A DNA stretch of 20,534 nt from DAOTTW01 sp034437615. Lineage in GTDB: Bacteria; Chloroflexota; Anaerolineae; Aggregatilineales; Phototrophicaceae. The notes under the pieces are model-generated. The model made no database searches, was not told the DNA's origin, and saw only the letters and a program-made list of their open reading frames with translations. A program made the position numbers and the translations under genes. Below are positions 8,550 to 17,335 of this stretch, piece after piece (the stretch's first letter is position 1; each line of letters begins with the position of its first letter). The DNA is taken from the NCBI GenBank assembly GCA_034437615.1, contig DAOTTW010000433.1:1-20534 (forward strand), in the 5' to 3' direction.

Positions 8550-8562
8550 ATTGATCCATCAA
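8550..8562. promoter_or_regulatory. Putative operator, dyad copy 1 (ATTGATCCATCAA)
   Basis: TTGAT and ATCAA form a perfect 5-bp inverted repeat around CC. The full 13-mer is repeated exactly 31 bases downstream. Two identical dyads about three helical turns apart in a divergent promoter region are typical of a dimeric transcription factor binding site. The binding protein is unknown. Confidence 0.5.
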
Positions 8563-8580
8563 TTACTTGAGAATGCCTCC

Positions 8581-8593
8581 ATTGATCCATCAA
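8581..8593. promoter_or_regulatory. Putative operator, dyad copy 2 (ATTGATCCATCAA)
   Basis: This is an identical 13-base copy of the element at 8550-8562, spaced 31 bases start to start. The following bases, CCATT, extend a partial similarity to the half-site ATCAACCA at 8771-8778. Confidence 0.5.
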
Positions 8594-8736
8594 CCATTAT
8601 GGAACAGGGCCGCAGGACATGCTAGGCGTGCCACCCAATTCTAACCCAAAAATTGCCGGAACCTCACCTAAATTAAGCGATGTTCAGAATTGGTTTGGAT
8701 GTTGGATGATTTGCCCGCGTGCTGCTGTGGATTTTC

Positions 8737-8745
8737 TGCTATCCT
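8737..8745 (+). promoter_or_regulatory. Possible extended -10 promoter element for the cyclophilin gene
   Basis: TGCTATCCT fits the TGnTATnnT pattern and lies about 50 bases upstream of the cyclophilin ATG. There is no good -35 at the usual distance, which extended -10 promoters can tolerate. The call is tentative. Confidence 0.3.
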
Positions 8746-8782
8746 ACAAGGCGTCTTTTAAACGTATAGCATCAACCAAAAT

Positions 8783-8787
8783 AGGAG
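8783..8787 (+). promoter_or_regulatory. Ribosome binding site of the cyclophilin gene
   Basis: AGGAG sits 9 bases before the ATG at 8797 and fixes that start. Confidence 0.7.
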
Positions 8788-8796
8788 CAGACACTG

Positions 8797-9288
8797 ATGG
8801 CAAAGAAGCAGTACAGCAGCTATCCCGATATGGTGATTGACCCGAATAAAAGCTACAGCGCGGTGATCGAGACCAGCAAGGGCACGATTAACCTGGACCT
8901 CTTCGCGGATCGTGCGCCCAAGACCGTCAATAACTTCGTGTTTCTGGCGCGTGAAGGCTTTTACAATGGGCTGCTGTTTCATCGTGTGATTAGCGATTTT
9001 ATGATTCAGGGCGGCGACCCGCGTGGGGACGGTCGTGGTGGCCCCGGCTATAACTGGCCAGATGAGCCGTCCGCGTTGCAGATCAAGCATGAGCGCGGCA
9101 GCCTGAGCATGGCCAACGCTGGCCCGAACACGAACGGCTCGCAGTTCTTCATTACGCATGGGGCCACGTCGCACCTGAATGGCAAACATGCGGTGTTTGG
9201 CAAGGTTAAGAGCGACGCCGATCAGCAGGTGGTGGATGCGATTGAGCAGAACGACATCATGAAATCCGTCGAGATCATCGAAGCGTAA
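8797..9288 (+). CDS. Cyclophilin-type peptidyl-prolyl cis-trans isomerase
   Basis: This 163-residue single-domain cyclophilin catalyses cis-trans isomerisation of X-Pro bonds and helps protein folding. The signature FHRVISDFMIQGGDP contains the catalytic arginine (R63) and the pocket residues F68, M69 and Q71. MANAGPNTNGSQFFI (about 106-119) and LNGKHAVFGKV (127-137) complete the active site. The tryptophan that binds cyclosporin in human cyclophilin A is replaced by H126, as in many bacterial members. No signal peptide or membrane anchor is present, so it is cytoplasmic. The start is supported by AGGAG 9 bases upstream. It is a lone plus-strand gene between two minus-strand blocks and converges on the 1155-residue kinase gene with only 12 bases between the stops. 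No clear terminator lies in that gap. It is probably a housekeeping gene with no special link to the signalling cluster. Confidence 0.96.
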   Translation: MAKKQYSSYPDMVIDPNKSYSAVIETSKGTINLDLFADRAPKTVNNFVFLAREGFYNGLLFHRVISDFMIQGGDPRGDGRGGPGYNWPDEPSALQIKHERGSLSMANAGPNTNGSQFFITHGATSHLNGKHAVFGKVKSDADQQVVDAIEQNDIMKSVEIIEA

Positions 9289-9300
9289 GCGCCAGGGGGT

Positions 9301-12300
9301 CTATGTCGTCGGCTCCGTGATTGTCAGGATGGGCAGTGTGCAATTAAAGACGCTGCCCACGCCAGAGGGGTTATCCTCGATCCAGATTGCGCCACCGTGC
9401 GCCTCCGTCACCAGCTTGCAAAACGTCAGGCCCAGCCCGACGCCACGCCGCACCGTTTCACGGCCTTTGACCTGTACGAAGCGATCAAACAAGCGCTGTT
9501 TGTACTCATCCGGCACCCCTGGCCCTTCGTCTATCACGGCGATGTGCACGAAATCGCTCTGGGGTTCACGGCGCGTCTTGATGTGCACGGTGCTATCTTC
9601 AGGGCTATACTTCAGCGCGTTATCGACCAGGTTCATCAGCAGGCGCTCGACCTTATCAATATCGACATCAATCAGCGGTAAATCCGCCTCTACTTCGCTG
9701 CTGATCGTCACGGCCAGTTCACGCGCCATTGGCATTAGCTCATGGCGGATATTTTCCACCAGTGCAGTCAGGTCAGCGGGTTCGGTCTCTAGCTGCATGT
9801 CGCCGCTTTCCATGCGGGCGATGTCCAGCAAGGCATCCACACGCAGCAATACCTTGCGGATGGCCCGTTTGCTGGCGTCGGTGGTGCGCTCCACGATCTT
9901 ACGATACTCGGCTTCTTTCGGTACGACCTCACGCAGTAGGCGCAGGCTGGTCGTCACGGCGGTGAGCGGGCTGCGCAGGTCATGCACGACCATCTGTGAG
10001 AGGGCTTCGCGGGCGCGTTCCAGTTCGTATTCTTCGGTGCGATTGTAAAAGACCAGCAGCAGGCCAATCACCGTTTGCCTGTCGTCCCGCACGGCGATGA
10101 TCTGGCGTTCGATGAAGTGTGTGTTATGTTCCAGGCGCACGTCATAGCTATGGTTGACGGGCTGCGTCCAGCTTTGCGGGCCGTCGAGGTCATCCAGCAG
10201 GGCTTGCAGTTGGTCAGGTGTATCAAAGCCCATACGCGGCAGTAGTTCCAGGTCTGGCTGCGCCACGATGGTATCTAAGCGCTGCCCGATTAACCCCTGC
10301 GTATGTAGGCCGATCATATCCACGCGGGGGTTCGCCAGCGCAATCATATGGTCGGTGTCGATCAGGATAATGCCTTCGCTCATCGTATCCAGGATGACCT
10401 TGAGGTTATCGCGGGCTTCACGGATGCGCTGGAAGAGTTGTGTGTTATCGGCGGCGATAATAGCCTGGTTCGCAATTTGCGAGACGAAATGCTCGTCGCT
10501 TTGCCCGAAGGCGTGGCTTTCGCTGCTTTCCAGCACAATGCAACCCAACACATCTGAGCCACGAGTGAGCGGCGTCATCAGCACGGAGTGCGTGCCAGGC
10601 AGCAAGGCGACCTCACGCGGGTCGGTGCGGACATCCGGCACGCGCAGGTGTTGGCCATCTCGTAGGACATCCCGCACGCCAACGTTTCGCAGATGTACGC
10701 CCGCATCAAAGAAGCCCACCGGGAAGTTTGCGCTGCTGACGACCTTGGCCTGTGTGCTTTCGTCCCGCAGGGCGATGAAACCAGCGTGGGCGTGGGTCGC
10801 ATCCAGCGCATAGGTCAGCACGATGTCGTACACCTGCCTGGTCTCCAGCGTCGCATTCAGCAGGCGTCCGGCGGTGGCCAGCGTATAAAGCTGGTTCATG
10901 CGCTGTTCCAGGGCTTCGTCGGCGGCGCTGTAGGCGCGTGCGTTGTTGATGGCCTGCGATGCTTGCGTTGAGAAGGCGTTGAACAGGTCGATCTGCTCGT
11001 GAATCATGTGCAGTGGTTGCCGGAAGTACAGCACCAGCACCCCGATTTGTTTGCCGCCGATGCTCAGCGCCAATTCCACCCAACCCAAAATGCCCTCGGT
11101 CAGCATGACATCCCGCAGTGGGGCGGCTTGTGGGCTGCTGCGCGTGTCTTCGATGATGATGGGCGCGGGCGTCAGCGCTTGGTTGGTGTTGGCCTCGCGT
11201 GTTATCAGGGGCAGGGGCGCGGTGCGGATGAAAGTATCACTCAGGCCAGAGCTGCGCACCAGCGTCAGGTCGCTTGGCTGCTGGGGCGCTGCGCCCTGCG
11301 TTGCAGCGCCATCGTCCGCGTATTCATCGTCCCAGTAGATATAAACGGCTGTCGCGTCTGCATTACTGATGACGGAGGCTGAGGTTACTACGGTGTCGAT
11401 GACTTCGACGGGTGACAGCGTGACGGTCAGCAGGGCGGAAACCTGGCTCAACGTCGCCAATTGTTCGGCGCGTTCGGCTTGTTGATGATACAGGTAGGCG
11501 TTTTCGATGGCGATGCCGGCGCTGGTGCCCAAAATGGCCATGAGATGTTCGTCGCCCCTGCTGAAGCGCTGGCTATCGTTGTGAGTACGGGCGACAAAGG
11601 CCCCGACTGTGCGCTGGCCGACTTGAATCGGCACGCCCATCCACGAACGGACCTGGGCCGCAGGGGGTTGTAAGCCCAGGCTTGTAGCACGCTTTGCGAC
11701 CTGATCCGGCAATACCAGCGCTGCGCCTGTCGTCAGCACATGCTTGAGCAGGCCGTCGTCGTCTGGCGGCGTTGCTGGGGCTGCCTGGCGTTCGCCATCA
11801 CGTACCAGCAGCGGGTAGGTCAAGGTGTCGCTGTCGGGGGCTTGTAGCGCCAGGGTGAAGTGCTCTAGCTTGAGCAGGTCACGCGCTTGTTGGTAGATCG
11901 TCTGCACGAGGGCTGCGTAATCTAAGGTTTGCCCGAAGGATTGCGTGGCCTGGGCAATGCGTGACATATCATCCAGGCGTTGCTTGAATTGTTGGACGAA
12001 GCGATTCAGCACGTACAGCCCGAAGATAATCAGCACGAGGCCGACCACCATAATCATGAAGAAGCCGAGCGAATTCTCGGTGCTGCCGACCTGCGCCGCC
12101 GCCAACGAAAAGGGCACGGGCAGCAGCACGATGATACCGATGCTGAGTGTATCTTCGCGTGACGGGGTGGCCGTTACCTGTGGTGAGGTGTAGACGTGCA
12201 GCACGAACAGCACAAAATACAGCACGCAGTAAAATAGCACGAAAACCAGCACGGCGGGGTCGGTCAGGATGCCACGACTGCTGGCGCGTAGGGGCAAACT

Positions 12301-12768
12301 GCCGCCTAAGAGCATGTAGGCATTGCTGGCGACGAAAAATGCTAGCGTCGTCTGTGAAACGGCAAAGCCAATCGTGCACAATGGATTTTCGTTGCTTGTG
12401 TGGGTGGTGGTCGGCTGTGGGTTGGCGTAGCGTGGCATCAGATACGCCAGCAGCACCCCCCCCAGCAGGCCGCCCAGGAAGATCGCGATGGTCATGGCGG
12501 GTTGTGTAGCGGCATCCAGCGATAGAAACGCCATCATGCCGACACTGTGCGCCAGGCTCATCTTGCCGACGCCCACATGCAGGCTGAGCGCCAATGCGAA
12601 GGCCGTCAGCAAGCCGAACGTGCCCAGTTCGACCAACCGCCCGCCGATAACCGGCAGGGCTGGCGCGGCGCTGATGACGACGACCCAGATGGTGAGCGCA
12701 ACCAGCGAGAGTATGGTCAGCGATTGAATACGAGCACGCAATTGCATAAGAGACTTATCTGGTGTCAT
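9301..12768 (-). CDS. Membrane multi-GAF/PAS sensor histidine kinase (1155 aa)
   Basis: About eight membrane helices occupy residues 16-254. Three GAF domains follow (about 268-428, 432-612, 618-780), then a PAS-like domain (about 785-915). The HisKA domain carries phospho-acceptor H929 in VVHDLRSPL, and the ATPase domain follows. The N-box is NLVDN (1046-1050), the G1 box DEGPG (1080-1084), the F-box region LFDRF (about 1093-1097) and the G2 box GVGLGL (1109-1114), so it should be catalytically active. No receiver is fused, so the phosphoryl group must go to a separate protein. The two lone receivers just beyond the cyclophilin gene are candidates. The first ATG lies 14 bases inside the end of the 1512-residue kinase gene. 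An alternative ATG at 12747 would remove the overlap and loses seven residues. Neither has a strong ribosome site, which fits translational coupling. Confidence 0.93.
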   Translation of the reverse strand: MTPDKSLMQLRARIQSLTILSLVALTIWVVVISAAPALPVIGGRLVELGTFGLLTAFALALSLHVGVGKMSLAHSVGMMAFLSLDAATQPAMTIAIFLGGLLGGVLLAYLMPRYANPQPTTTHTSNENPLCTIGFAVSQTTLAFFVASNAYMLLGGSLPLRASSRGILTDPAVLVFVLFYCVLYFVLFVLHVYTSPQVTATPSREDTLSIGIIVLLPVPFSLAAAQVGSTENSLGFFMIMVVGLVLIIFGLYVLNRFVQQFKQRLDDMSRIAQATQSFGQTLDYAALVQTIYQQARDLLKLEHFTLALQAPDSDTLTYPLLVRDGERQAAPATPPDDDGLLKHVLTTGAALVLPDQVAKRATSLGLQPPAAQVRSWMGVPIQVGQRTVGAFVARTHNDSQRFSRGDEHLMAILGTSAGIAIENAYLYHQQAERAEQLATLSQVSALLTVTLSPVEVIDTVVTSASVISNADATAVYIYWDDEYADDGAATQGAAPQQPSDLTLVRSSGLSDTFIRTAPLPLITREANTNQALTPAPIIIEDTRSSPQAAPLRDVMLTEGILGWVELALSIGGKQIGVLVLYFRQPLHMIHEQIDLFNAFSTQASQAINNARAYSAADEALEQRMNQLYTLATAGRLLNATLETRQVYDIVLTYALDATHAHAGFIALRDESTQAKVVSSANFPVGFFDAGVHLRNVGVRDVLRDGQHLRVPDVRTDPREVALLPGTHSVLMTPLTRGSDVLGCIVLESSESHAFGQSDEHFVSQIANQAIIAADNTQLFQRIREARDNLKVILDTMSEGIILIDTDHMIALANPRVDMIGLHTQGLIGQRLDTIVAQPDLELLPRMGFDTPDQLQALLDDLDGPQSWTQPVNHSYDVRLEHNTHFIERQIIAVRDDRQTVIGLLLVFYNRTEEYELERAREALSQMVVHDLRSPLTAVTTSLRLLREVVPKEAEYRKIVERTTDASKRAIRKVLLRVDALLDIARMESGDMQLETEPADLTALVENIRHELMPMARELAVTISSEVEADLPLIDVDIDKVERLLMNLVDNALKYSPEDSTVHIKTRREPQSDFVHIAVIDEGPGVPDEYKQRLFDRFVQVKGRETVRRGVGLGLTFCKLVTEAHGGAIWIEDNPSGVGSVFNCTLPILTITEPTT

Positions 12769-15700
12769 GGTCGGTTGTGTTGTGTACTTCCCGTGCTATT
12801 TCGCGTGCGTGTGTTGTGCCTACCGGGGTGGCCAGCGGCAGTGTAAAGGCGAAGCACGCGCCAGATAGCGGCGCTTTGTGCGCATCAACCACCCAGATGC
12901 GCCCCCCGTGCGTTTCGACCGCCAGCTTGCAGAAGGCCAGGCCCATGCCGAAGCCCTGTAAGCCGTGCAGCACGCGGTTGCCCTCAACTTGTTCGGAGAC
13001 CCTAAAGATGCGTTCGCGCATCCCCGCTGGTATGCCCTGGCCTGTGTCACAGACCATCATACAGGCTTCGTGGTCGGTTTCGTCGCTGAAGGTGGCTGCC
13101 ATCAGGATGCGACCACCGCCGGGTGTGAATTTAACGGCATTATTCAGCAGGTTGGTCAGCACGCGCCCGATAATATCCTCATCAACATAAACCGCACTCA
13201 GCGATGGGTCGATGGTTATTTCAAAGTGCAGGTCGGCTGCCTTGATGGAAGCCGCCAGCACATCATAAGCGCGTTCCATCAGATTATGTAGGTCGGTGGG
13301 TGTTGGGTCAATAACCAGACGTGCTTTGCCGTCGTCCGGCTGGCGTTGCATCGTGTCGACCATGCGCAGCATCCGCTCTGCATTGTGTTGCGCGTTGGTG
13401 ATGAGCAGGCTCAGGTTGCTTGCACGGTTATCCTGGGCGCTTTGGTTGGCATCATCGTTTGTGCGCTGCCCTGGCAGCAGTTCCCTGAGCAATTCGGCCA
13501 TCATGTAGGTGCTGCTGATGATCGAGCCGAGCGGGGCGCGCAGGTCATGCATCACGAAGCGCTGAATCTCTTTGCGGTACATTTCAAGCTGGCGCTGTTC
13601 GGTGATGTCGCGCATGGTGCGCAATTCGCCGAGTAGCTGGCCTGCGCTATCGCGCACATCGGTGCGGTACTCCTCGACATAGCGGCGCTGGTCCTGATGT
13701 AAAATGGCGTATTCGGTGCTTTGGCGTGCGGGGCGTGGGGTTTCGGCATGGGTGGCGTCGGCGTTGCTATCGGCTTCGCCCGCATCCAGCCTTTCATAGT
13801 CGATGGCAGCGCGTACATCGGCAAATGCCCGTCGCATGTAGTGGCTGAGGTCTAGCCCCAGGATTTCATTTGCGGCGCGGTTGGCGTCTTGCAGGTGCCC
13901 GTTGCGGCCCAGCAACACGACGCCATCCCGCGTGGCATCCAGAATTGCCCGCATCTGATTGTTGTTGCGGCGCAGGGCGTCGTTCAGGTGGGCGTTTTCG
14001 ATGTGGCTGGCGGCCTGACCTGCGAGTAAGCCTATGGCGTTCTGGTCAGGCTCCGTGAAGTGGCGCTCCTGGCTGAAGGTCACACACAGCACATGGCGCG
14101 TGTCTTGCCGTCTGTGGATTGGGATGGCGATCAGGCTGCGATAGGGTGGCACGATCTCGGCGGGCTGGTTTGTGTTGTGCATGATTTGGATGTCATCTGT
14201 GCGTGCTGCTTGTAGGATAACATCCGTCGGTAACGCGAGTGCGACTTTTCGCCAGTGCCCCGCGCTTGTTAGCATCATGCTGAGTATGGGCTGTGCGCTT
14301 TGTGCTGGCACGTCACAATCGTACAGGCTGGCGTGTGTGCCCTGTAGCAGCTTTGCGCCTGTACGCAGCACCGCATCAAACACGGCTTCGATGCTGCTTG
14401 CCCGTGTGGATTGCAGGGTCAGGTCACGCAGATGCTTGAGCGTCGTGATTTCGTGCTGGCGTTCCTTCAATAGCTGGGCGTTGTCGATGCTGATGGCGGC
14501 GTGCCCCGCAAGGCTTTTGATGAAGCTGATATGCTCACCCGTAAAGAAGGTCGGCTTGAGGCTTTCGACGTTTAGCACGCCGATGACTTTATCTGCTTTG
14601 ATGAGGGGCACAGCAAGCGAGGATTCATACGCACCGTTTGACGGGGTGATGTAACGTGGATGCCGGTTGTTATGGTCCAGTAGCAGCGTCTGGCCATCGC
14701 GGATCACCTGCCCAATGATGCCCACATCCAGCGCTGCTGTCACGGTATGCCCGCTGACCTGCCCATCCTGCATCCTCTGCGTGATGATCTGGAAGCGCTG
14801 CTGAGCTTCGTCAATCAGCGCCAACGATGCGATGTCGGCCTGGGTCGCCTGGAGCGCTGCATCCAGCACGCTGGCAATAATCAAATCCAGGTTGAGCGAT
14901 TGCGAGACCTGCTGCGCGATGTCCTCAATCAAGGCAAGCTGCTCAAGGCGCTCCATGAGCGCTTCTTCCGTCAGGGTGTGGATGCGGGCGTTGTAGATTT
15001 GCGAGGCGATTTGATTGTTGGCCATTTCCAGCAAGCGACGTTCGTTATCCGTAAAGTAGCGCGTCTGTGTGGCATAGATAAAGACAGCCCCGATCATCTC
15101 ATTTTGAATGCGCATCGGCAATAGGCCCAGCGTCATAGCGCCGTTGTGTTGCATGAACTGTGTGAGGGCGTCGGATAGGCGGGTGTCGTCCTGATGATAG
15201 ACAAACAGGCCCGTACTCGTTTCGCCCTGCATCCGCGCAATTTCTGGGATTTGCTGTACGGTGAGCGTTGTTATCGGGGCATTGAACACGTCTGTACTGC
15301 CTTCGGCCCTATCTTGGTTGCTGTCTTGATAATGGTAAAGCTGCAAGGTGGCCTGTTCTTTCAGCACCAGCCCAACGGCGATAGTCTGTAGCGTCAGAAT
15401 TTGGCACAGCACCCCGCAGACACCGTAAATCACGCGCTGCAAATCCAGGTCTGAGCCGGAAATGCGCGAAAGGTGCAACAGTTGTGATTGCTCCGCTGCA
15501 TATTGTTCCAGCGCTTGCAGCAAATCGGCGTTATTCAGGGCCGCTGTGATCTGGTTGGCGATCATCTCCATCAGGCTAATTTCGGTTGCATCGTAGCTGT
15601 GTGGCCGCCCATGATAAACCGCCAGATGGCCGATCAGCATTTTGCCGGAGCGCAACGGAACCTCCATCATCGCGGCGTAGCCATATTTGCGTGCTGGCTG

Positions 15701-17293
15701 GATGACGCTGGCATATCTGGCTTGATCGTGCTGTGGGATTGCGAAGATATTGCTGAAGGTGCGCGGCCCTTCGTCGAATGCATCCAGGCGGTAGGGGTTT
15801 TCTGGTGCGGGTCTGTCGTCCTCAAAGCCGATAGACTCGATTAATTTTGCTTTCAGGCTGTCGTGTGCATCCAACATGAACACAGCGGCTTTATCGGCCT
15901 GTGTGACCTGCAAGGCAAGCTGGCAGGCGCTTTGCATGGCCTGATCGCGGTCCAGGTTGAATATAATCTCTTGCAGCGAGTGATTGATTAGCGAGAGGTT
16001 CTGCACCATGCTGGCGCTACGGTCATAGAGGCGTGCATTGCGGATGGCCAGCCCCGTTTGGTTGGCGACACTAAGCAGCAGCGCGACATCTGTTTCGCCA
16101 TAGGCGCTATTTTCATGCATGTGCAGCAGGGCCAGGACGCCAATCGTCTCTGTGCCGACGGTCAAGGGCACGGCTAGCGATGACGCCGCAGGTGGTTCGT
16201 GATGTGCCCAGGCGTCGGGCTGTTCGTGCAAGAGCACGGGCTGCCCGCCCCTGAGTACACGTTGCACCAATTCATCGCCCCAGGGGTGGTGCAGCCAGCG
16301 CTGACGGCGGTTATCCTGCATCACAAACGTATAGCTGATGGCCTCAGTGGGTGGTGCTGCGCCTGTGCTGGTACTGTGCGCAGGCTGGTCTTGGCGTAAG
16401 GCGATGAAAAACACCGTAAAGGGCAGCATCAGGCGCACTTCGTTATAGGTATTTTCCAGCACGCCACCGATATGCAGGTTGGTCGAAATACGTTGGCCAA
16501 GCCGCACCAGATGGGATTGTTCTTTAATGCGGCGTAGCAGTGATTGCCGGGTGCTGTTGATCTCGTAATAGCGTAACACTTGCACCAGGGCGGCACCGAT
16601 AAGTATAAGGAAGGCCAACGGCCCTATTTCGTACAGCACCAGCGCCATCACCACGACCACCGCGCCGATGAGTAACTCTGTAATGAGTTGCTGCCATGCC
16701 TCGCGTAGAATTCGCGCCCAGGTGCGCTGCGTCAGCCACCAGCCTGCCAATGTGATTGTTGCAAATGCAGCAGGAATCGCGATAGCCAGCGCAGGCAGGC
16801 GGGTCAATGCATCCGGGCTGATTGGGGCGACGTAGCCCGTCAGGGCATAGAGCAGGTTGTGGGCGACTGTCAGGCCCAGGACCGTCATACTGATGCGCCC
16901 GATGCCTTCACGTAGCGCCGCACGCCATGTTATCTCTCGCAAACCTGATTGTAAGGTGCCCAGCCCAATCGTCAGTAGCGTGCCGACGACGATCATAAAG
17001 AGGGCCAGGGCATACCCCACCGTAAGCCAGGCACCAATGGCCGCCAGAAGGATATAGCCACGCCATAAGCCGTCTTCCAGTTGGCCAGCAAAGCGCAAAG
17101 CGACCACATACAGCAGCAGATTCCCCAGTAGGCCCGCCCAGAGCATGTTCTGTGGCAATGTGCCGACCTCTGGTTGCGGAATTTGCGATGTGGTAAAGAG
17201 GATGCCTATTAACAGCACAAACACGATTAGGCTATATCGAATAAGTACGCGAAGCGCTCGTCGCTCGTTCACAGGTACGCCTGTCAGCAACAC
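12755..17293 (-). CDS. Giant membrane sensor histidine kinase with five GAF domains and PAS (1512 aa)
   Basis: About seven or eight membrane helices lie in residues 18-240. Five GAF domains follow in tandem (about 262-425, 430-595, 600-770, 785-945, 955-1105), the fourth the most typical (SLAVPLIKADKVIGVLNVES). A PAS domain (about 1110-1235) comes next. The HisKA domain has phospho-acceptor H1249 in VMHDLRAPL, and the ATPase domain has an N-box NLLNN (1381-1385), G1 DTGQG (1416-1420) and G2 GFGMGL (1447-1452). The F-box region (RVSEQV) is unusual, but the nucleotide-binding motifs are intact. No receiver is fused. The frame starts with GTG at 17293 right after an in-frame stop and no ribosome site precedes it; TTG at 17290 and GTG at 17272 are alternatives. 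It lies 42 bases downstream of the ligase-like gene and overlaps the next kinase gene by 14 bases, so the three form a likely operon. Confidence 0.93.
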   Translation of the reverse strand: MLLTGVPVNERRALRVLIRYSLIVFVLLIGILFTTSQIPQPEVGTLPQNMLWAGLLGNLLLYVVALRFAGQLEDGLWRGYILLAAIGAWLTVGYALALFMIVVGTLLTIGLGTLQSGLREITWRAALREGIGRISMTVLGLTVAHNLLYALTGYVAPISPDALTRLPALAIAIPAAFATITLAGWWLTQRTWARILREAWQQLITELLIGAVVVVMALVLYEIGPLAFLILIGAALVQVLRYYEINSTRQSLLRRIKEQSHLVRLGQRISTNLHIGGVLENTYNEVRLMLPFTVFFIALRQDQPAHSTSTGAAPPTEAISYTFVMQDNRRQRWLHHPWGDELVQRVLRGGQPVLLHEQPDAWAHHEPPAASSLAVPLTVGTETIGVLALLHMHENSAYGETDVALLLSVANQTGLAIRNARLYDRSASMVQNLSLINHSLQEIIFNLDRDQAMQSACQLALQVTQADKAAVFMLDAHDSLKAKLIESIGFEDDRPAPENPYRLDAFDEGPRTFSNIFAIPQHDQARYASVIQPARKYGYAAMMEVPLRSGKMLIGHLAVYHGRPHSYDATEISLMEMIANQITAALNNADLLQALEQYAAEQSQLLHLSRISGSDLDLQRVIYGVCGVLCQILTLQTIAVGLVLKEQATLQLYHYQDSNQDRAEGSTDVFNAPITTLTVQQIPEIARMQGETSTGLFVYHQDDTRLSDALTQFMQHNGAMTLGLLPMRIQNEMIGAVFIYATQTRYFTDNERRLLEMANNQIASQIYNARIHTLTEEALMERLEQLALIEDIAQQVSQSLNLDLIIASVLDAALQATQADIASLALIDEAQQRFQIITQRMQDGQVSGHTVTAALDVGIIGQVIRDGQTLLLDHNNRHPRYITPSNGAYESSLAVPLIKADKVIGVLNVESLKPTFFTGEHISFIKSLAGHAAISIDNAQLLKERQHEITTLKHLRDLTLQSTRASSIEAVFDAVLRTGAKLLQGTHASLYDCDVPAQSAQPILSMMLTSAGHWRKVALALPTDVILQAARTDDIQIMHNTNQPAEIVPPYRSLIAIPIHRRQDTRHVLCVTFSQERHFTEPDQNAIGLLAGQAASHIENAHLNDALRRNNNQMRAILDATRDGVVLLGRNGHLQDANRAANEILGLDLSHYMRRAFADVRAAIDYERLDAGEADSNADATHAETPRPARQSTEYAILHQDQRRYVEEYRTDVRDSAGQLLGELRTMRDITEQRQLEMYRKEIQRFVMHDLRAPLGSIISSTYMMAELLRELLPGQRTNDDANQSAQDNRASNLSLLITNAQHNAERMLRMVDTMQRQPDDGKARLVIDPTPTDLHNLMERAYDVLAASIKAADLHFEITIDPSLSAVYVDEDIIGRVLTNLLNNAVKFTPGGGRILMAATFSDETDHEACMMVCDTGQGIPAGMRERIFRVSEQVEGNRVLHGLQGFGMGLAFCKLAVETHGGRIWVVDAHKAPLSGACFAFTLPLATPVGTTHAREIAREVHNTTDHDTR

Positions 17294-17335
17294 TATTTAT
17301 TGGTTGGTTGATGGGATAAAAACGCAAACGTCAAA

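Larger units (their letters stand above)
8469..8796. other. Divergent intergenic region between receiver and cyclophilin genes
   Basis: These 328 bases separate the minus-strand receiver gene from the plus-strand cyclophilin gene, so both promoters should lie here. The stretch is more AT-rich than the genes around it. It contains two identical dyad elements (listed separately), a third partial match ATCAACCA at 8771-8778, a possible extended -10 for the cyclophilin gene, and TTATAA at 8492-8497, which could belong to the receiver promoter on the minus strand. No convincing small gene is seen. Confidence 0.6.

Noticed and set aside
8619..8840. Plus-strand 73-residue open frame in the divergent spacer
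   Set aside because: It overlaps the ribosome site and start of the cyclophilin gene in another frame, has no ribosome site of its own and resembles nothing known.
9286..9303. Bidirectional terminator between the convergent cyclophilin and kinase genes
   Set aside because: Only 12 bases lie between the stops and I see no stem-loop or T run.
9317..10813. Long plus-strand open frames opposite the 1155-residue kinase gene
   Set aside because: They are serine/arginine-rich, lack ribosome sites and recognisable domains, and mirror a well-supported kinase frame. They are antisense shadows of GC-rich coding sequence, as are the others across the GAF genes.
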